31,778 bases of DNA from a virus. The translations under genes and the position numbers were made by a program. The stretch is taken from IMG/VR virus record IMGVR_UViG_3300031787_000538, positions 1 through 31,778 of that record; one strand, 5' to 3'. The notes under the pieces were generated by a model that saw only the letters and a program-made list of their open reading frames with translations, ran no database searches and was not told where the DNA came from. Of this stretch, positions 19,579 to 29,436 are shown piece by piece. Positions within the stretch are counted from its first letter, which is position 1. Every line of letters starts with the position of its first letter.

Positions 19579-22500
19579 TTATTTGCCCTCAATGCGAATA
19601 AATTCTTTATTACGGCGAACCAGTTTTGCAAGGTCTGGGAACTCAATCTTCTCGTCCAGAAACCCGGCCTCGTCCAAATTTGCTGCCTCGCCTTGGCCAG
19701 CATCTGGACTTGGGTCAAATCCAATCATCCGCAGCTTTGCGATCCGTCTGTAGTTGCTGGTCAACCGATCAACAAACTTTTGCATCTCGCCCTTGGTAAA
19801 GGATTCGCCTGCGCTTATAGCGTCTTCCCTGGCTTGCTTTAGCTCAAACGGTATTGCCTGCTCCAGGTTTCTTTCTTGCCCGTCAGACCCGGTTATTTTC
19901 ACCACCTGGCCATAGAGCTCTTTATATCGATTGAATTGTTCAGCCGACAGCTTTACGCCGTCCCATGTATCGCGTGGCCGAGATATCCCGTAGTCAATTG
20001 ATGCAAGTGCCTCGTCTGCCAGGCTGCGCTTACCAACAGTTACGCTGGTTACTGGACTGTAGTTTGCCCAATAATCGAGGCCGCGATTTTCTACTTTACG
20101 AACCCGGCCAAGACTGTCGAGCTCTGGCTTCAAAGATTGAGACAAGTAAGGAATTCTGCTGTGAACAAAAGCTCTTTGTTCCGCATAAAATCTCATGCCC
20201 AATGGTACGTCTGCCTCTGATGGTCTAGTAGATCTAATGGTTGGATCGGTAAGCCGTTCCATTTTTGCCATTAAGCTAGAGTTAAGAAACCCTACACCAG
20301 GTGTACCCGTAAACAAATAGTTTGCATATTGTTTGGCAAGCCTATCGAAAACCTCAACTACCTTTCGGCCACCGTCTTCTTGCCTGCTTTTAAGAATGCT
20401 AACCACATCTCCAATGCCTTGCATCGCAGGCAGGTTAGTCATGTATTCGGCAGACGCTCCAGAGCCAGCAAGAACCAAATTCATAATCATTGATTCATCT
20501 GGTTTACCCCTGTGGAACTTAAGCGCATCACCAATATCAGCTCCGACATTAAGCGGCATTGAGATTGGGTCAAATCTTGCATAGCTGATAAATATATATC
20601 CCTCAAGCGGCCCCTCACCTGTAGTTATTTTTGTTAGCTGTGAAAGCCTGCTTAAGTTTGCAAAGCTGATTTCATCTTTTTTATAAATCAATGATCGCCG
20701 CTGGTAGCCAAGCTTTTCTAGGGCAGCAAGGTCTTCTGGTTGGCTAGGGCCAGAACCAGTAACCCTGTTGTTCATTGAGAGATACGCAAACGTAGACGCA
20801 GCCAAACCACCAGCTGACAGCCTGGCCATTGCCAGGTCTCGATATCTACCGCCCTTATCGTAATCGTCCCAGAACCGTGGGCTCAAAAGATTGAAACCGG
20901 GTAGTCTGGCTGATGATTCAATGAATAAATTGGAAATTGTTTTTGCAAAAGGAACAAACACTTTAAGGGCTGGAACTTGAAACATATCGTTAAGCTTCCA
21001 GTAAAACTCTCCAAGCTTTGTAGAGCGATCAAACTCTGTGGCCAACTGCGATTGCTTGCGGAAGTTTTCAACGCTAGCAGCCATAGTTGCTGGACGCTCA
21101 TCCATCAACGCAGCCACTAGTCTCTGCGTTTCTTTTAAGGCATCAGCATCAGTCATACCAGATGCAATTAGCTTGTCGTATTCTGTATTTGCAAAACGCC
21201 ACGCATCTTCATGCAGCTGCATTCTTGCAGATATTCCACCGATAAACTCGTCAGCTCCGCTGATTGCCCTAAATACTGATCCATGAAAAAACCCAAGGTA
21301 ATCTAAACCCTTACCAAGCCAGGTGTTGGTTAGATCAGGGGTTCTGTAAATCTCTTTTCCAAAATCAGACGCGCCGCCCAAGATTGGGGAGATAGGTAAA
21401 GTTAATAGATTGCCAAGACGGATGGGAACATCTGAAAAAGCTTCTGCTGACAATGGGCTTATTTTTACATCACCCTTTACCGTTGCTCTTTCGCCGGTTC
21501 TGACAACGTGCTTTAGTAAATCCCAACCATCTAGAATTCCATTTGCCAGCCCAGATGTCCTAGCAAGAACATCGCCCATAAAGAATCTGTCTTCACCTGC
21601 GTTAGGAATTATTGCTTGGCGAACTTTCCCGTACCCAACAGCAAGCGTCCTTTCAATTGGAGAAGCTGGCCCAAACAAAACACCGCCTGCAAAGTTGTAA
21701 GCGTGACTATCTGGATTAGTTAAAAGATTTCCTTGAAAAGTAAATATAAATGCATCGCTTAATTTTTTACCAAAGCCAACCTCAAGCAATTTGTTTTTGC
21801 CAGCTCTCGTTGGGCTAAGAAGATAAGCTTCTGCCAATCGAGAAAGCGATTCGTCTCCACCAACCTCGTCAAGAATTGCGCGTATATCAGTTGGCTTAAA
21901 CCCTGGCCCTTTGTCTTGAACCCTCTTAAAGACGTTCATTGTTCTGGCAATATCAACTGAGATGCCCTTTAGGTTTTTAGCAATATTGTCGTGGTAAGCC
22001 ATTTGCTGGCGCAGCTGCAATTTGCCGGTGTCATCTAATTGGCCAGCAGCCATCTTGGCAAACAGCTCATCTAAACGTGCCGCGCTATCGTCATGCAGCT
22101 TTAAAACCCCGGCAGCTTGCTGGGCTAGCTGTGACCCACCAACCGTGGATTCCATTGGGAGACCCTGAAGAATTCTCTGGGCCTGGGCCTCTGGAACCCC
22201 GGCGTTGATAGCCCTCATGTAAATTGAGCGGATAGACATCTCTGGCTCATCTTTGAGCACAGCCTCCGCAGCCGAGCGCACCGTGGCCTGCATTGTTTCA
22301 TTGTCAAACGGTAGGGTGCTAATCGGCGTTTCAGTAACACCGGCCTCTGCTTGAGCCTTGGTGGGGCTGGGAGCACCAGGCTCGCCACCGGCCTGAATTA
22401 TTCTGTCCCGCTCTGCCGCCTGCTGCATCATCCTTTCGCCTGAGACCGGAGCTGGTGCCTCTGCCTTTGGAGCTGCTGGCGCAGCCTGGGCAGCCTCAGT

Positions 22501-22830
22501 TGATGCAGGTGTAGCTGGTGTTATAGGCAACGGGTCTGGGGTTACCTTTGGGTCTACTTTAGATTTGACACCCTTTTTTACAATCGGAGCCAATACTTCT
22601 GGCGCAGCTGCTTCCGATATAAATTGCGCCCCAGCCTGTACTGGTTTCGTTATTAGCCCGGTTCCAAGCTCTACTAGCCTACCAAGACCAGCTACCTGCA
22701 CAGGCTCGCTGTTTTCTAGGTTTCGTTCACCCTCAGAGATTGGAGTAAAGCTTTCGTTGGTTGGGTCTTCGGCTGGCTGGTTAGTTGCCAGGAGCTCATC
22801 CAATCTCTGGGTGATGGGAGGAAGTGCCAT
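19579..22830 (-). CDS. Large ejection-type/polyvalent virion protein (1083 aa)
   Basis: The first 170 residues are Pro/Ala-rich and probably disordered (ITPATPASTEAAQAAPAAPK). The central part has a membrane-proximal look with FIFTFQGNLLTNPDSHAYNF, then FAGGVLFGPASPIERTLAVG, and long helices with charged and hydrophobic stretches (DYLGFFHGSVFRAISGADEF). Segments of this kind occur in the giant virion proteins of podoviruses (ejected or polyvalent), which cross the envelope with the DNA. I see no clear enzyme motif such as a lytic transglycosylase. It is the last gene of the ejection block and its ATG overlaps the stop of a 59-aa gene (TAATG). Confidence 0.7.
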   Translation of the reverse strand: MALPPITQRLDELLATNQPAEDPTNESFTPISEGERNLENSEPVQVAGLGRLVELGTGLITKPVQAGAQFISEAAAPEVLAPIVKKGVKSKVDPKVTPDPLPITPATPASTEAAQAAPAAPKAEAPAPVSGERMMQQAAERDRIIQAGGEPGAPSPTKAQAEAGVTETPISTLPFDNETMQATVRSAAEAVLKDEPEMSIRSIYMRAINAGVPEAQAQRILQGLPMESTVGGSQLAQQAAGVLKLHDDSAARLDELFAKMAAGQLDDTGKLQLRQQMAYHDNIAKNLKGISVDIARTMNVFKRVQDKGPGFKPTDIRAILDEVGGDESLSRLAEAYLLSPTRAGKNKLLEVGFGKKLSDAFIFTFQGNLLTNPDSHAYNFAGGVLFGPASPIERTLAVGYGKVRQAIIPNAGEDRFFMGDVLARTSGLANGILDGWDLLKHVVRTGERATVKGDVKISPLSAEAFSDVPIRLGNLLTLPISPILGGASDFGKEIYRTPDLTNTWLGKGLDYLGFFHGSVFRAISGADEFIGGISARMQLHEDAWRFANTEYDKLIASGMTDADALKETQRLVAALMDERPATMAASVENFRKQSQLATEFDRSTKLGEFYWKLNDMFQVPALKVFVPFAKTISNLFIESSARLPGFNLLSPRFWDDYDKGGRYRDLAMARLSAGGLAASTFAYLSMNNRVTGSGPSQPEDLAALEKLGYQRRSLIYKKDEISFANLSRLSQLTKITTGEGPLEGYIFISYARFDPISMPLNVGADIGDALKFHRGKPDESMIMNLVLAGSGASAEYMTNLPAMQGIGDVVSILKSRQEDGGRKVVEVFDRLAKQYANYLFTGTPGVGFLNSSLMAKMERLTDPTIRSTRPSEADVPLGMRFYAEQRAFVHSRIPYLSQSLKPELDSLGRVRKVENRGLDYWANYSPVTSVTVGKRSLADEALASIDYGISRPRDTWDGVKLSAEQFNRYKELYGQVVKITGSDGQERNLEQAIPFELKQAREDAISAGESFTKGEMQKFVDRLTSNYRRIAKLRMIGFDPSPDAGQGEAANLDEAGFLDEKIEFPDLAKLVRRNKEFIRIEGK

Positions 22831-23009
22831 TATCCAAGTCCTTTGTTCATTGCAGCCAGGTCAGCAACATTGATGGCCGGGCCTTGAAAATCTGGGTTCC
22901 CGCCAACCTCCCACCAATCATCAAAAGGAATGCCTTCCATTTGGTATTGATCTTCATTTGGAAACTGTTGCACAAAATCTTCTAGGGGTAGCGGTTTTCC
23001 ATTGATCAT
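22830..23009 (-). CDS. Short acidic protein between two ejection-protein genes (59 aa)
   Basis: The frame starts MINGKPLPLEDFVQQFPNED and contains IPFDDWWEVGGNPDFQG, ending NVADLAAMNKGLG. Its ATG overlaps the stop of the 727-aa gene (ATGA) and its TAA overlaps the next ATG (TAATG), the same coupling used across the operon. No family is known to me. The DDWW pair and small size would fit a small virion or assembly factor. Confidence 0.75.
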   Translation of the reverse strand: MINGKPLPLEDFVQQFPNEDQYQMEGIPFDDWWEVGGNPDFQGPAINVADLAAMNKGLG

Positions 23010-25189
23010 TTCATCTGCTCCTGAATTGATTGGCCAGTATTAATAAGGTTTTCTTGTGGTTGCCCAGAAGATATAGGAATCATCTTATCTTGTTTGGTCT
23101 GCTGTTTGGCAATCACTACTTCTGTATTGGTTGGTATTAACGGGCCGCGTAATGGTTTGCCACTTTTTTCGCTAACGCCTGGACTTGGGCCGCGCAAGAA
23201 TCTTTTGCCTGTTTCATCTTTTTGGAACTTAGGGTCATATTGAACAAAGAACCCATCTGATTTTATGGCGGCTTCAGCTTCTTTTCTAGTAATAGCTTTG
23301 TTCTTTAAGCCAATAATTACACCGTCAAAGCCTGGTGGTTGGGCATCCATTGGCCTAAAGTCATAACTATCGCCATCGATGACTTTGTATATCTTGCCTG
23401 TCTCTTCATCTCTAACGCTTTGTGGCAATGCTTTTTTATTGCTGAATGCCATCGCTACGTTTTGTCCATTATCAAGCCATTGGCGCATCTGAGGCCAATT
23501 AGCATATGGATTATCAACGTCTACTGTCAAACCATTTTGGCCAGCCTTTTGTAATAGACCAGTAGAACTATAGGTGTAGTGATGATTAGGAGCAATCGGT
23601 CGATATTTCATTTTTGTGTAATCGTAAAAGATTACATCTGGGTGTTGCTTAATTAATGTTTCGTGAATTTTTGGATTGACATCAGATAGCACGTTTAAAC
23701 GCACGGCTAACACGTTGCCATTTTTTGCTGCCTTTTCTTTTAAAGAAGTAATTTCGTTGCTAAGTTTTATTGCAAAAGCTTCTGGCTCATGCAGCATACC
23801 CATAGTCATTCTAAAGCCACGCAAGCGAGATGGCCCCATAGCATCAAGGTCGGCACCGCCACCAAATATGTAATAACCGTTGGCGGTCTTGCCAAGGCAC
23901 TCTTTGACGCATGATCTGTGATTTGGGCAAGTGTTGTACTTTCCAACCTTTAGGGCTGGAGCCAAAGCAAGGCCAGCATTTTCAATGCCTCGTCCATCTG
24001 GAAGTTTGATTGGCTCGCCGCCAGGAACTCCAGTTTCTGTTTTCTTAAGCTTGCCGTTTGATGTCAAAAGTTTATTGGTTTGACCTTTTACATTTACACC
24101 AAGATAAGGAGCCAAAGTTTGATTTGAGCTTAATGCTAATTCCTTTTTTTGCTCAACAGATAATCCTGGCAATCTGGCTAATGAGCCGTTGAACGATTGC
24201 GCCAATGTGCTATCGGTTGGCTCAACCCTCATTTTTTGATTTAGCATTTGCTCAAACGAAAGCTCTTGCGGATTTGTTGGTGTAACCAATTCTTTTTTAA
24301 GTGCTTTTTGAGAATTAACGTATTCTTTAACAAGAGCCGATTGTTCTTTTGTCAGCTTAGATCCAATATCTGTTTCAAGCTTTTTAATAATTGCAGCAGG
24401 TTTTAATCCTTGGTCTGTATATAAGCGAATGTTGTTGCTAACAGTTTTTGCGTTTTGCTCTTCAAGGCTTTGAGATATTCTGTCCTGATAGGCTTTTGTG
24501 TTTGCCCATGCTTCGGCCGCAGACCGCAGTTCTCCTTTTGGCATTATTGCCCCAACAGGTGCGGTCGTCATTACTTCCTGAGCCATACTTTTAACAGCCC
24601 CAACCCCAGACTTAATAGCCCTGGCGGCTAGAAACGGGTCAGCAAGTACCTCACCGGCCAACTCCCCGCCAGCCGCAGCTTTCTCTCGCATTGCCCTATC
24701 AGTAGTAACGCCAGGCGGTATTACTGGTGGCAACTTGACGCTACCAAGCGGTGCGCCAGGCAACAGCCCAATACCTTCTCTCTCAACGTCCTTTGATGTT
24801 TGTAGCAATGTTGGCGATTCAAAAGCACCGGCAGACCTTTTCACCCGCTCTACAAAACCGCCGCCCTGGTTATCGGTTATAAAGTTTTTGATAAACGTAC
24901 CGAGCTGCTCAACGTCCCCGCCAAAGCCAGCCACAGCCTTAACGCCACCACGGCTCATACCGGCCAGGCCATCGAGCACTACCTGACCCATCTGGGCCGG
25001 TGTCATGCTTTGGGCATCAGCTGGTAGCGTCATGCCGCCCTGGGCAAGAAACTCTTCAGCTGCGCCGGTAGCAGGGGCAACCTCTTCTGGGGGTGTAGCC
25101 TGTGGCGCAACACCAGTAATGTCAATTCTGAGCGGAGGATAAGCCCGATCAAGGGCGTAGTCTACATATCCGGTATCGTCATCATTCAT
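23006..25189 (-). CDS. Ejection-type protein with GP88-like cysteine domain (727 aa)
   Basis: The N-terminal 120 residues are Pro/Gly/Ala-rich, followed by a helical part to about residue 350. Residues about 360-660 form a distinct domain with C421-x5-C427-x3-C431 (NTCPNHRSCVKECLG), RLNVLSDVNPKIHETL, and HPDVIFYDYTKMKYRP. That order, including the F-Y-x-Y-T-K segment, matches what I know of the mycobacteriophage gene 88 family (GP88 domain), whose function is unknown but whose cysteines suggest metal or Fe-S binding. The start overlaps the previous stop (ATGA). Combination with a long virion-type N-terminus implies injection of the domain with the DNA, which is inference. Confidence 0.72.
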   Translation of the reverse strand: MNDDDTGYVDYALDRAYPPLRIDITGVAPQATPPEEVAPATGAAEEFLAQGGMTLPADAQSMTPAQMGQVVLDGLAGMSRGGVKAVAGFGGDVEQLGTFIKNFITDNQGGGFVERVKRSAGAFESPTLLQTSKDVEREGIGLLPGAPLGSVKLPPVIPPGVTTDRAMREKAAAGGELAGEVLADPFLAARAIKSGVGAVKSMAQEVMTTAPVGAIMPKGELRSAAEAWANTKAYQDRISQSLEEQNAKTVSNNIRLYTDQGLKPAAIIKKLETDIGSKLTKEQSALVKEYVNSQKALKKELVTPTNPQELSFEQMLNQKMRVEPTDSTLAQSFNGSLARLPGLSVEQKKELALSSNQTLAPYLGVNVKGQTNKLLTSNGKLKKTETGVPGGEPIKLPDGRGIENAGLALAPALKVGKYNTCPNHRSCVKECLGKTANGYYIFGGGADLDAMGPSRLRGFRMTMGMLHEPEAFAIKLSNEITSLKEKAAKNGNVLAVRLNVLSDVNPKIHETLIKQHPDVIFYDYTKMKYRPIAPNHHYTYSSTGLLQKAGQNGLTVDVDNPYANWPQMRQWLDNGQNVAMAFSNKKALPQSVRDEETGKIYKVIDGDSYDFRPMDAQPPGFDGVIIGLKNKAITRKEAEAAIKSDGFFVQYDPKFQKDETGKRFLRGPSPGVSEKSGKPLRGPLIPTNTEVVIAKQQTKQDKMIPISSGQPQENLINTGQSIQEQMK

Positions 25190-26841
25190 CTGATAGTGCT
25201 CAATTCTTTTCGTTGTTTATCAAGTCCGATCATTTTCTGTTCAATGTCATCAATTTGAGAATCGCTAAAGCCATCCCTACGCAACGCTGCTTTTACGTCT
25301 GAAGACAAACCAACAGCTTCCCCGTCTTTGCTATATTTCATTTCAATGTTATTAAAATCAATATTGCTTTTTTTGGTAGTTCCTTGCGGCCCATAGGAAG
25401 AGATCAAGCTTTCCGTAATATTGTCAATTTTCCTAGACTGAATACTTTCCCTGCGCTTAACAACAAGTTTATTTGCAATATCTCTTTTAGATGGTGCCGG
25501 GCCTTTTGAGCCGCCATCTTTCCACGCTTGCGTTTCCTGTTGAAATCCGTCTTCAACATTTGAAATAAATTTATAGTAATCCTGTTGCTGGCGTTGGCTA
25601 ATATTTTGCTGCCCAGGAACAAGCCTTGCTTGAGCCCTGGCAATTCCTTCAATGTCATTCTCAACTGCGCGATTACCGGAATACCAGTTGTCTTGCAATT
25701 CGGAAAGCCTGCGAATCCCAACTCCGAGTGACCGCCCTCGATTCTGAAAATCAGCCAGGCTAGTAATTAAACCTTTTTGAATTTCATCCTTAAGCATCAT
25801 TTCGCCCATTACGTTTCTTGGTTCTGCACCAGAAACCTTGTTTGGTAATTCAGCTACATATTCTGGGGATACGGCACCAGAGCGAATAGCAATGGCTCGC
25901 AGTTTTTCTAGGGTTGCTGGTTTTGGGGAACTAAAGTAATCAGCAATTAGTGCGCGAGCTTCTGTCTCATCTCCAGATTTTTTAAGCTCTGCTTCGGCTT
26001 TTAGAATATCTGTAGATTCAACAAATCGTTTTTTGATTGCTGTGCGGATAGCTGACTTTTGTTCCTCTGTGAAAGACATAACATCCCTGGTGTATTTGCC
26101 ATAATCCCCAGCAGCCATCTTTGCGTTAAGGATTGTCATGTTGCCCTGGGATAGCTCATCTTTTAAGTATTTAGAAATAACATTGATTTTTGCTGCTTCT
26201 ACAGATTTTAAAAACTGCGTCATTTTTTCATCAGATGAACCTGGATTCATTCTTGCGACATTAAACATCTTTGAAAAAATAGATTGCTCTTCTACATTTC
26301 TAGTTGTTCTTGCCTGCTCCCCCATTGCGGGGTCTTCATATGATGCTGTTGTTTCCCATAGCCGTTCAATTAGTTTTGTGTTTTGCTTGATTGCATCGTC
26401 TGTTATTACGTTTCTGGCGGCACTATAATTCTTGAGCATCATGTCCGTGCTCTTGGCCATCAACGCTTTTCCAGAAGATGTAATCGACTGAATTAAACCA
26501 GCAGCCTGGGTAACATCCCTACCAAACAATGGTTGTGCAAATGATTCTAGAGAGCGAATTTCACTTTGTAGCTCACGGACATCTGTGAGCTGGCCAGTAG
26601 AAACCAAGGTGTCTAAATCATTAACTTTCTTTGCGACTTCAAGCTCTAGCTCTGATCGCATTTGGGCGGCAATGATTTTGTCTTCTTTGTCTTTGCGTTC
26701 CTTAATTTCGCCAAACGCAAACTGCATAAGCTGGTCTAGTGACTTCCCAACAGCCTGTGACGTACTGGCCATCGGAAAGCTCATGCTAGGAACATCCGCT
26801 GAGATGACCCCTGATTCTTGGTATCTAGGTATGCGTGCCAT
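25186..26841 (-). CDS. Ejection/internal virion-like protein (551 aa)
   Basis: This highly helical, charged protein (KEDKIIAAQMRSELELEVAK, ILKAEAELKKSGDETEARAL) takes the position of T7 gp15, between the 197-aa gp14-like and the 727-aa protein. No catalytic or membrane segments are visible. T7 gp15 forms part of the DNA ejection channel, a role assigned here only by order and character. It is coupled to the preceding gene by TAATG. Confidence 0.65.
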   Translation of the reverse strand: MARIPRYQESGVISADVPSMSFPMASTSQAVGKSLDQLMQFAFGEIKERKDKEDKIIAAQMRSELELEVAKKVNDLDTLVSTGQLTDVRELQSEIRSLESFAQPLFGRDVTQAAGLIQSITSSGKALMAKSTDMMLKNYSAARNVITDDAIKQNTKLIERLWETTASYEDPAMGEQARTTRNVEEQSIFSKMFNVARMNPGSSDEKMTQFLKSVEAAKINVISKYLKDELSQGNMTILNAKMAAGDYGKYTRDVMSFTEEQKSAIRTAIKKRFVESTDILKAEAELKKSGDETEARALIADYFSSPKPATLEKLRAIAIRSGAVSPEYVAELPNKVSGAEPRNVMGEMMLKDEIQKGLITSLADFQNRGRSLGVGIRRLSELQDNWYSGNRAVENDIEGIARAQARLVPGQQNISQRQQQDYYKFISNVEDGFQQETQAWKDGGSKGPAPSKRDIANKLVVKRRESIQSRKIDNITESLISSYGPQGTTKKSNIDFNNIEMKYSKDGEAVGLSSDVKAALRRDGFSDSQIDDIEQKMIGLDKQRKELSTIR

Positions 26842-27434
26842 TATGTTGGTACAACCATTCTGGTTTCAACTGGTGCTGGAACAAGCCAGTTATAACTTGT
26901 TCGATCAAATCCACCGCCCTTGCCTGCGGTTGCACCGGCCATCAAAAGCTTGGTAGCCGCATCTAACTTGCCTGCTGTTTTTGCTTGTTGGGCCGCAGCT
27001 AGATTAGATGCCAAGGCAATGTCTCCAGCTCGTATTGCTGCGTCTGCGTCATCTAGATAAATCTTGAACTCTCGCCCGGCAGATGTTTCATTAGATGCCC
27101 GAACAATATCTGTTGACCCGCTAAACGAATCAACACCACCAGCAAATCCTTTTGCCGTTAGGGTGGCGTTAGTCTTCTTAAGCCGCTCTAGAACCTGGTT
27201 GGCTTTCTGCTGATACTGGATCGCCCGGCGGTCATACTGAGTTTGTTCTAGCCTTCCCTTGAGCTCTAGCTGCTTGCCCTGGATCTGGCCTTGCTGGTAT
27301 GAGCTGTAAGCAGACATAACAGATGCGGCCACAGCTGCGGCGGTAAACGGATCGTTCTGAACCCTGCTTGATCCAGGTGGGTTGTGTGGGTCACCAAGCG
27401 GTAGCCCGTGGACGTTGATATTAAATCTGCTCAT
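26841..27434 (-). CDS. gp14-like internal virion protein (197 aa)
   Basis: The sequence includes AAAVAASVMSAYSSYQQGQI, QYQQKANQVLERLKKTNATL, and DADAAIRAGDIALASNLAAA, the Gln/Ala-rich helical character of T7 gp14-type proteins that reach the outer membrane on ejection. It lies directly after the tail nozzle gene, the same order as other podoviruses of this plan. The start ATG follows the nozzle stop by one base. Confidence 0.75.
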   Translation of the reverse strand: MSRFNINVHGLPLGDPHNPPGSSRVQNDPFTAAAVAASVMSAYSSYQQGQIQGKQLELKGRLEQTQYDRRAIQYQQKANQVLERLKKTNATLTAKGFAGGVDSFSGSTDIVRASNETSAGREFKIYLDDADAAIRAGDIALASNLAAAQQAKTAGKLDAATKLLMAGATAGKGGGFDRTSYNWLVPAPVETRMVVPT

Positions 27435-27435
27435 G

Positions 27436-29436
27436 TCATGCCCCAGGGTATGTAGATATCTTGTACTCTAAACCTAGCAAAGTCATCTTTAGCGGAATAG
27501 TTTGCCTAATAGTGATTTTACCTTCTGTTGTATATCCGAGAATGCTGTCGATAGTTTTTGTGCCAGTAAAGATAGGTACGGGATCATCGAGTGTGTCTCC
27601 TGTGTCAAAGCTTCTAAAGGGTAATTCATTGTCATTGACAATTAAATGCTGGGTGTCTTTAACAATAGCGTTTACTTCAATGATTCGTTTCTGGTAGGCA
27701 AGCCTAGTACCAGCTGCAATCTTTATATCTGCTGGCATGGTTACCGCCTGGGTAGTAAAGTTAAGACCTACCTGGTATGAACTAGCAGCTGCTCGAGGGA
27801 ATGTCACCGTGCCGCCACCAGGTACTGTCTGAGCTGCCTGCACCGCGCCATCTAAAACAACTTGCACGGACTTGGCCACAAGGTGGGACATCGACACAGA
27901 CGCAGCTGCGCCACCAGACTTGGCGCAATCGAGCTGTAGGCTGTCATCGAACACCTCAACGTAATACTGAGTCGTACTATTTATCGTACGTTTCACCACC
28001 GTATAAATAGTGGTGAGATCTACGCCAACATCGATGTACTCGCCATCGGTTGTAAATTCAGACGGTGCAATTACGTTTTGTACCCGCAACATAGAAAAGG
28101 CAGCGATTGTCCCGCCCGTGCTGTTAACGATAAATAGCAGGTCATTTTCATCGGTAGCTACTGACCGGCGCAGAGCCATCCTTGTGGGAGACTTTAGTAG
28201 ATGGCCAGCCAGTAGCGATATCTTGCTTGTAACGTAGGTTAATTGCGTGTCTGTAAACGCAAACTCATTAAGTGATTTTCCCTGCCGCTGCAAGAATAGG
28301 GTGCCTGATTCCAGCTGCTGGACACGGACACCTTCTTTGGCGCCATTGCGGGTGACCGCCTTCATAAAGAAGTTGGTTGGCGTGATTGGCTCTAGACCCT
28401 CTTGTGGGCAATAGAACTCGCCACCAGTTGTAAAGATTTGCAGGTCGCGACCAGAGGTTACATCGACAATTGCGTTAAAGGTGTTGGTGTCTAGCGTAGC
28501 CTCCACCGCATCATCGTCTAATCCCTCGGTTGGCTCAAAGTCAAAAAACAATCCAACCTTGGAACCCCATACGGTTGATGGCCGCGACTTAGATCCAGCA
28601 AAGAAAAGCCTGCCCTCATGGAACGTAACCGAGCGTGGCCAACCTTTTCCAGATGACCACACAGCCTCGTAACCAGATTCGTATTCCCATGAACCGTTTG
28701 CAATGGCAGAGGTATTAAAGAACGGGAACTCAACTATTGCGTCAACTACTGTGGCACTTGTGTATTTGACTATCTTGGCCCGGCCCTGTGGGCTAGCGTT
28801 GACATATTGGCCAACCGAACCTGCGCTAAATGGCGTGCCTGTTGACGCTGTTAACGTGACCTTCCCGCTTACAGCAGACGGTGTCAATGTTCCAGATGGA
28901 TTAGATACAGATAACGTAAAAGCATACTTGGGAATACTGTCAAAAGAAAGCGTGCTGGCAGTCCAAGATGTATCAGAGGCCCCGCGCACAATCTTTACCG
29001 GGTTGATGTCCTGGTGGCAGACAATCAGGGTATCAGCCGATTGCGTCCAGGTTAGATTGGCGAGCCTGGCACCGGTAAGGCCAAATGAGCTGGTATCTAG
29101 GTAATCGTTTGCTCCACCATTGATTGCCAGCTGCTGCACGGAGTTTTTAAAAACATACATTCGACTATCGGTAAAGCACAGCATATAGCTGTCGGATGTA
29201 GAGAACTCAAACGGAACCAGGCGCACGCCGTTTCCAGCAGATGGCGTGCTTGAGTTTGGCAGAGCCATAATGTACTTAGAACCGGGCCTGCGCCTAATTC
29301 CACCCTGGGGCTGCACCACCACATTGGTGGCCTCCTCTAGGGCGTTAGCGTAAGCCTGTAGGTCAACCCTGGCCCTCAATAGGGGATCGAGTTCCCCGGT
29401 TGAGAAGTTGGTTTGGATTGACGTAAAACGTGCCAT
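27436..29436 (-). CDS. Tail nozzle/tubular protein B-like (666 aa)
   Basis: The N-terminus (ARFTSIQTNFSTGELDPLLR, then VVVQPQGGIRRRPGSKYIM) is typical of the large tail nozzle or stabilisation proteins of podoviruses, analogues of T7 gp12. The rest is beta-rich with FHEGRLFFAGSKSRPSTVWG, a common segment of this family. It forms the distal tail tube through which DNA passes. It starts as TGATG on the gp11-like gene and is followed by the ejection block. Confidence 0.88.
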   Translation of the reverse strand: MARFTSIQTNFSTGELDPLLRARVDLQAYANALEEATNVVVQPQGGIRRRPGSKYIMALPNSSTPSAGNGVRLVPFEFSTSDSYMLCFTDSRMYVFKNSVQQLAINGGANDYLDTSSFGLTGARLANLTWTQSADTLIVCHQDINPVKIVRGASDTSWTASTLSFDSIPKYAFTLSVSNPSGTLTPSAVSGKVTLTASTGTPFSAGSVGQYVNASPQGRAKIVKYTSATVVDAIVEFPFFNTSAIANGSWEYESGYEAVWSSGKGWPRSVTFHEGRLFFAGSKSRPSTVWGSKVGLFFDFEPTEGLDDDAVEATLDTNTFNAIVDVTSGRDLQIFTTGGEFYCPQEGLEPITPTNFFMKAVTRNGAKEGVRVQQLESGTLFLQRQGKSLNEFAFTDTQLTYVTSKISLLAGHLLKSPTRMALRRSVATDENDLLFIVNSTGGTIAAFSMLRVQNVIAPSEFTTDGEYIDVGVDLTTIYTVVKRTINSTTQYYVEVFDDSLQLDCAKSGGAAASVSMSHLVAKSVQVVLDGAVQAAQTVPGGGTVTFPRAAASSYQVGLNFTTQAVTMPADIKIAAGTRLAYQKRIIEVNAIVKDTQHLIVNDNELPFRSFDTGDTLDDPVPIFTGTKTIDSILGYTTEGKITIRQTIPLKMTLLGLEYKISTYPGA

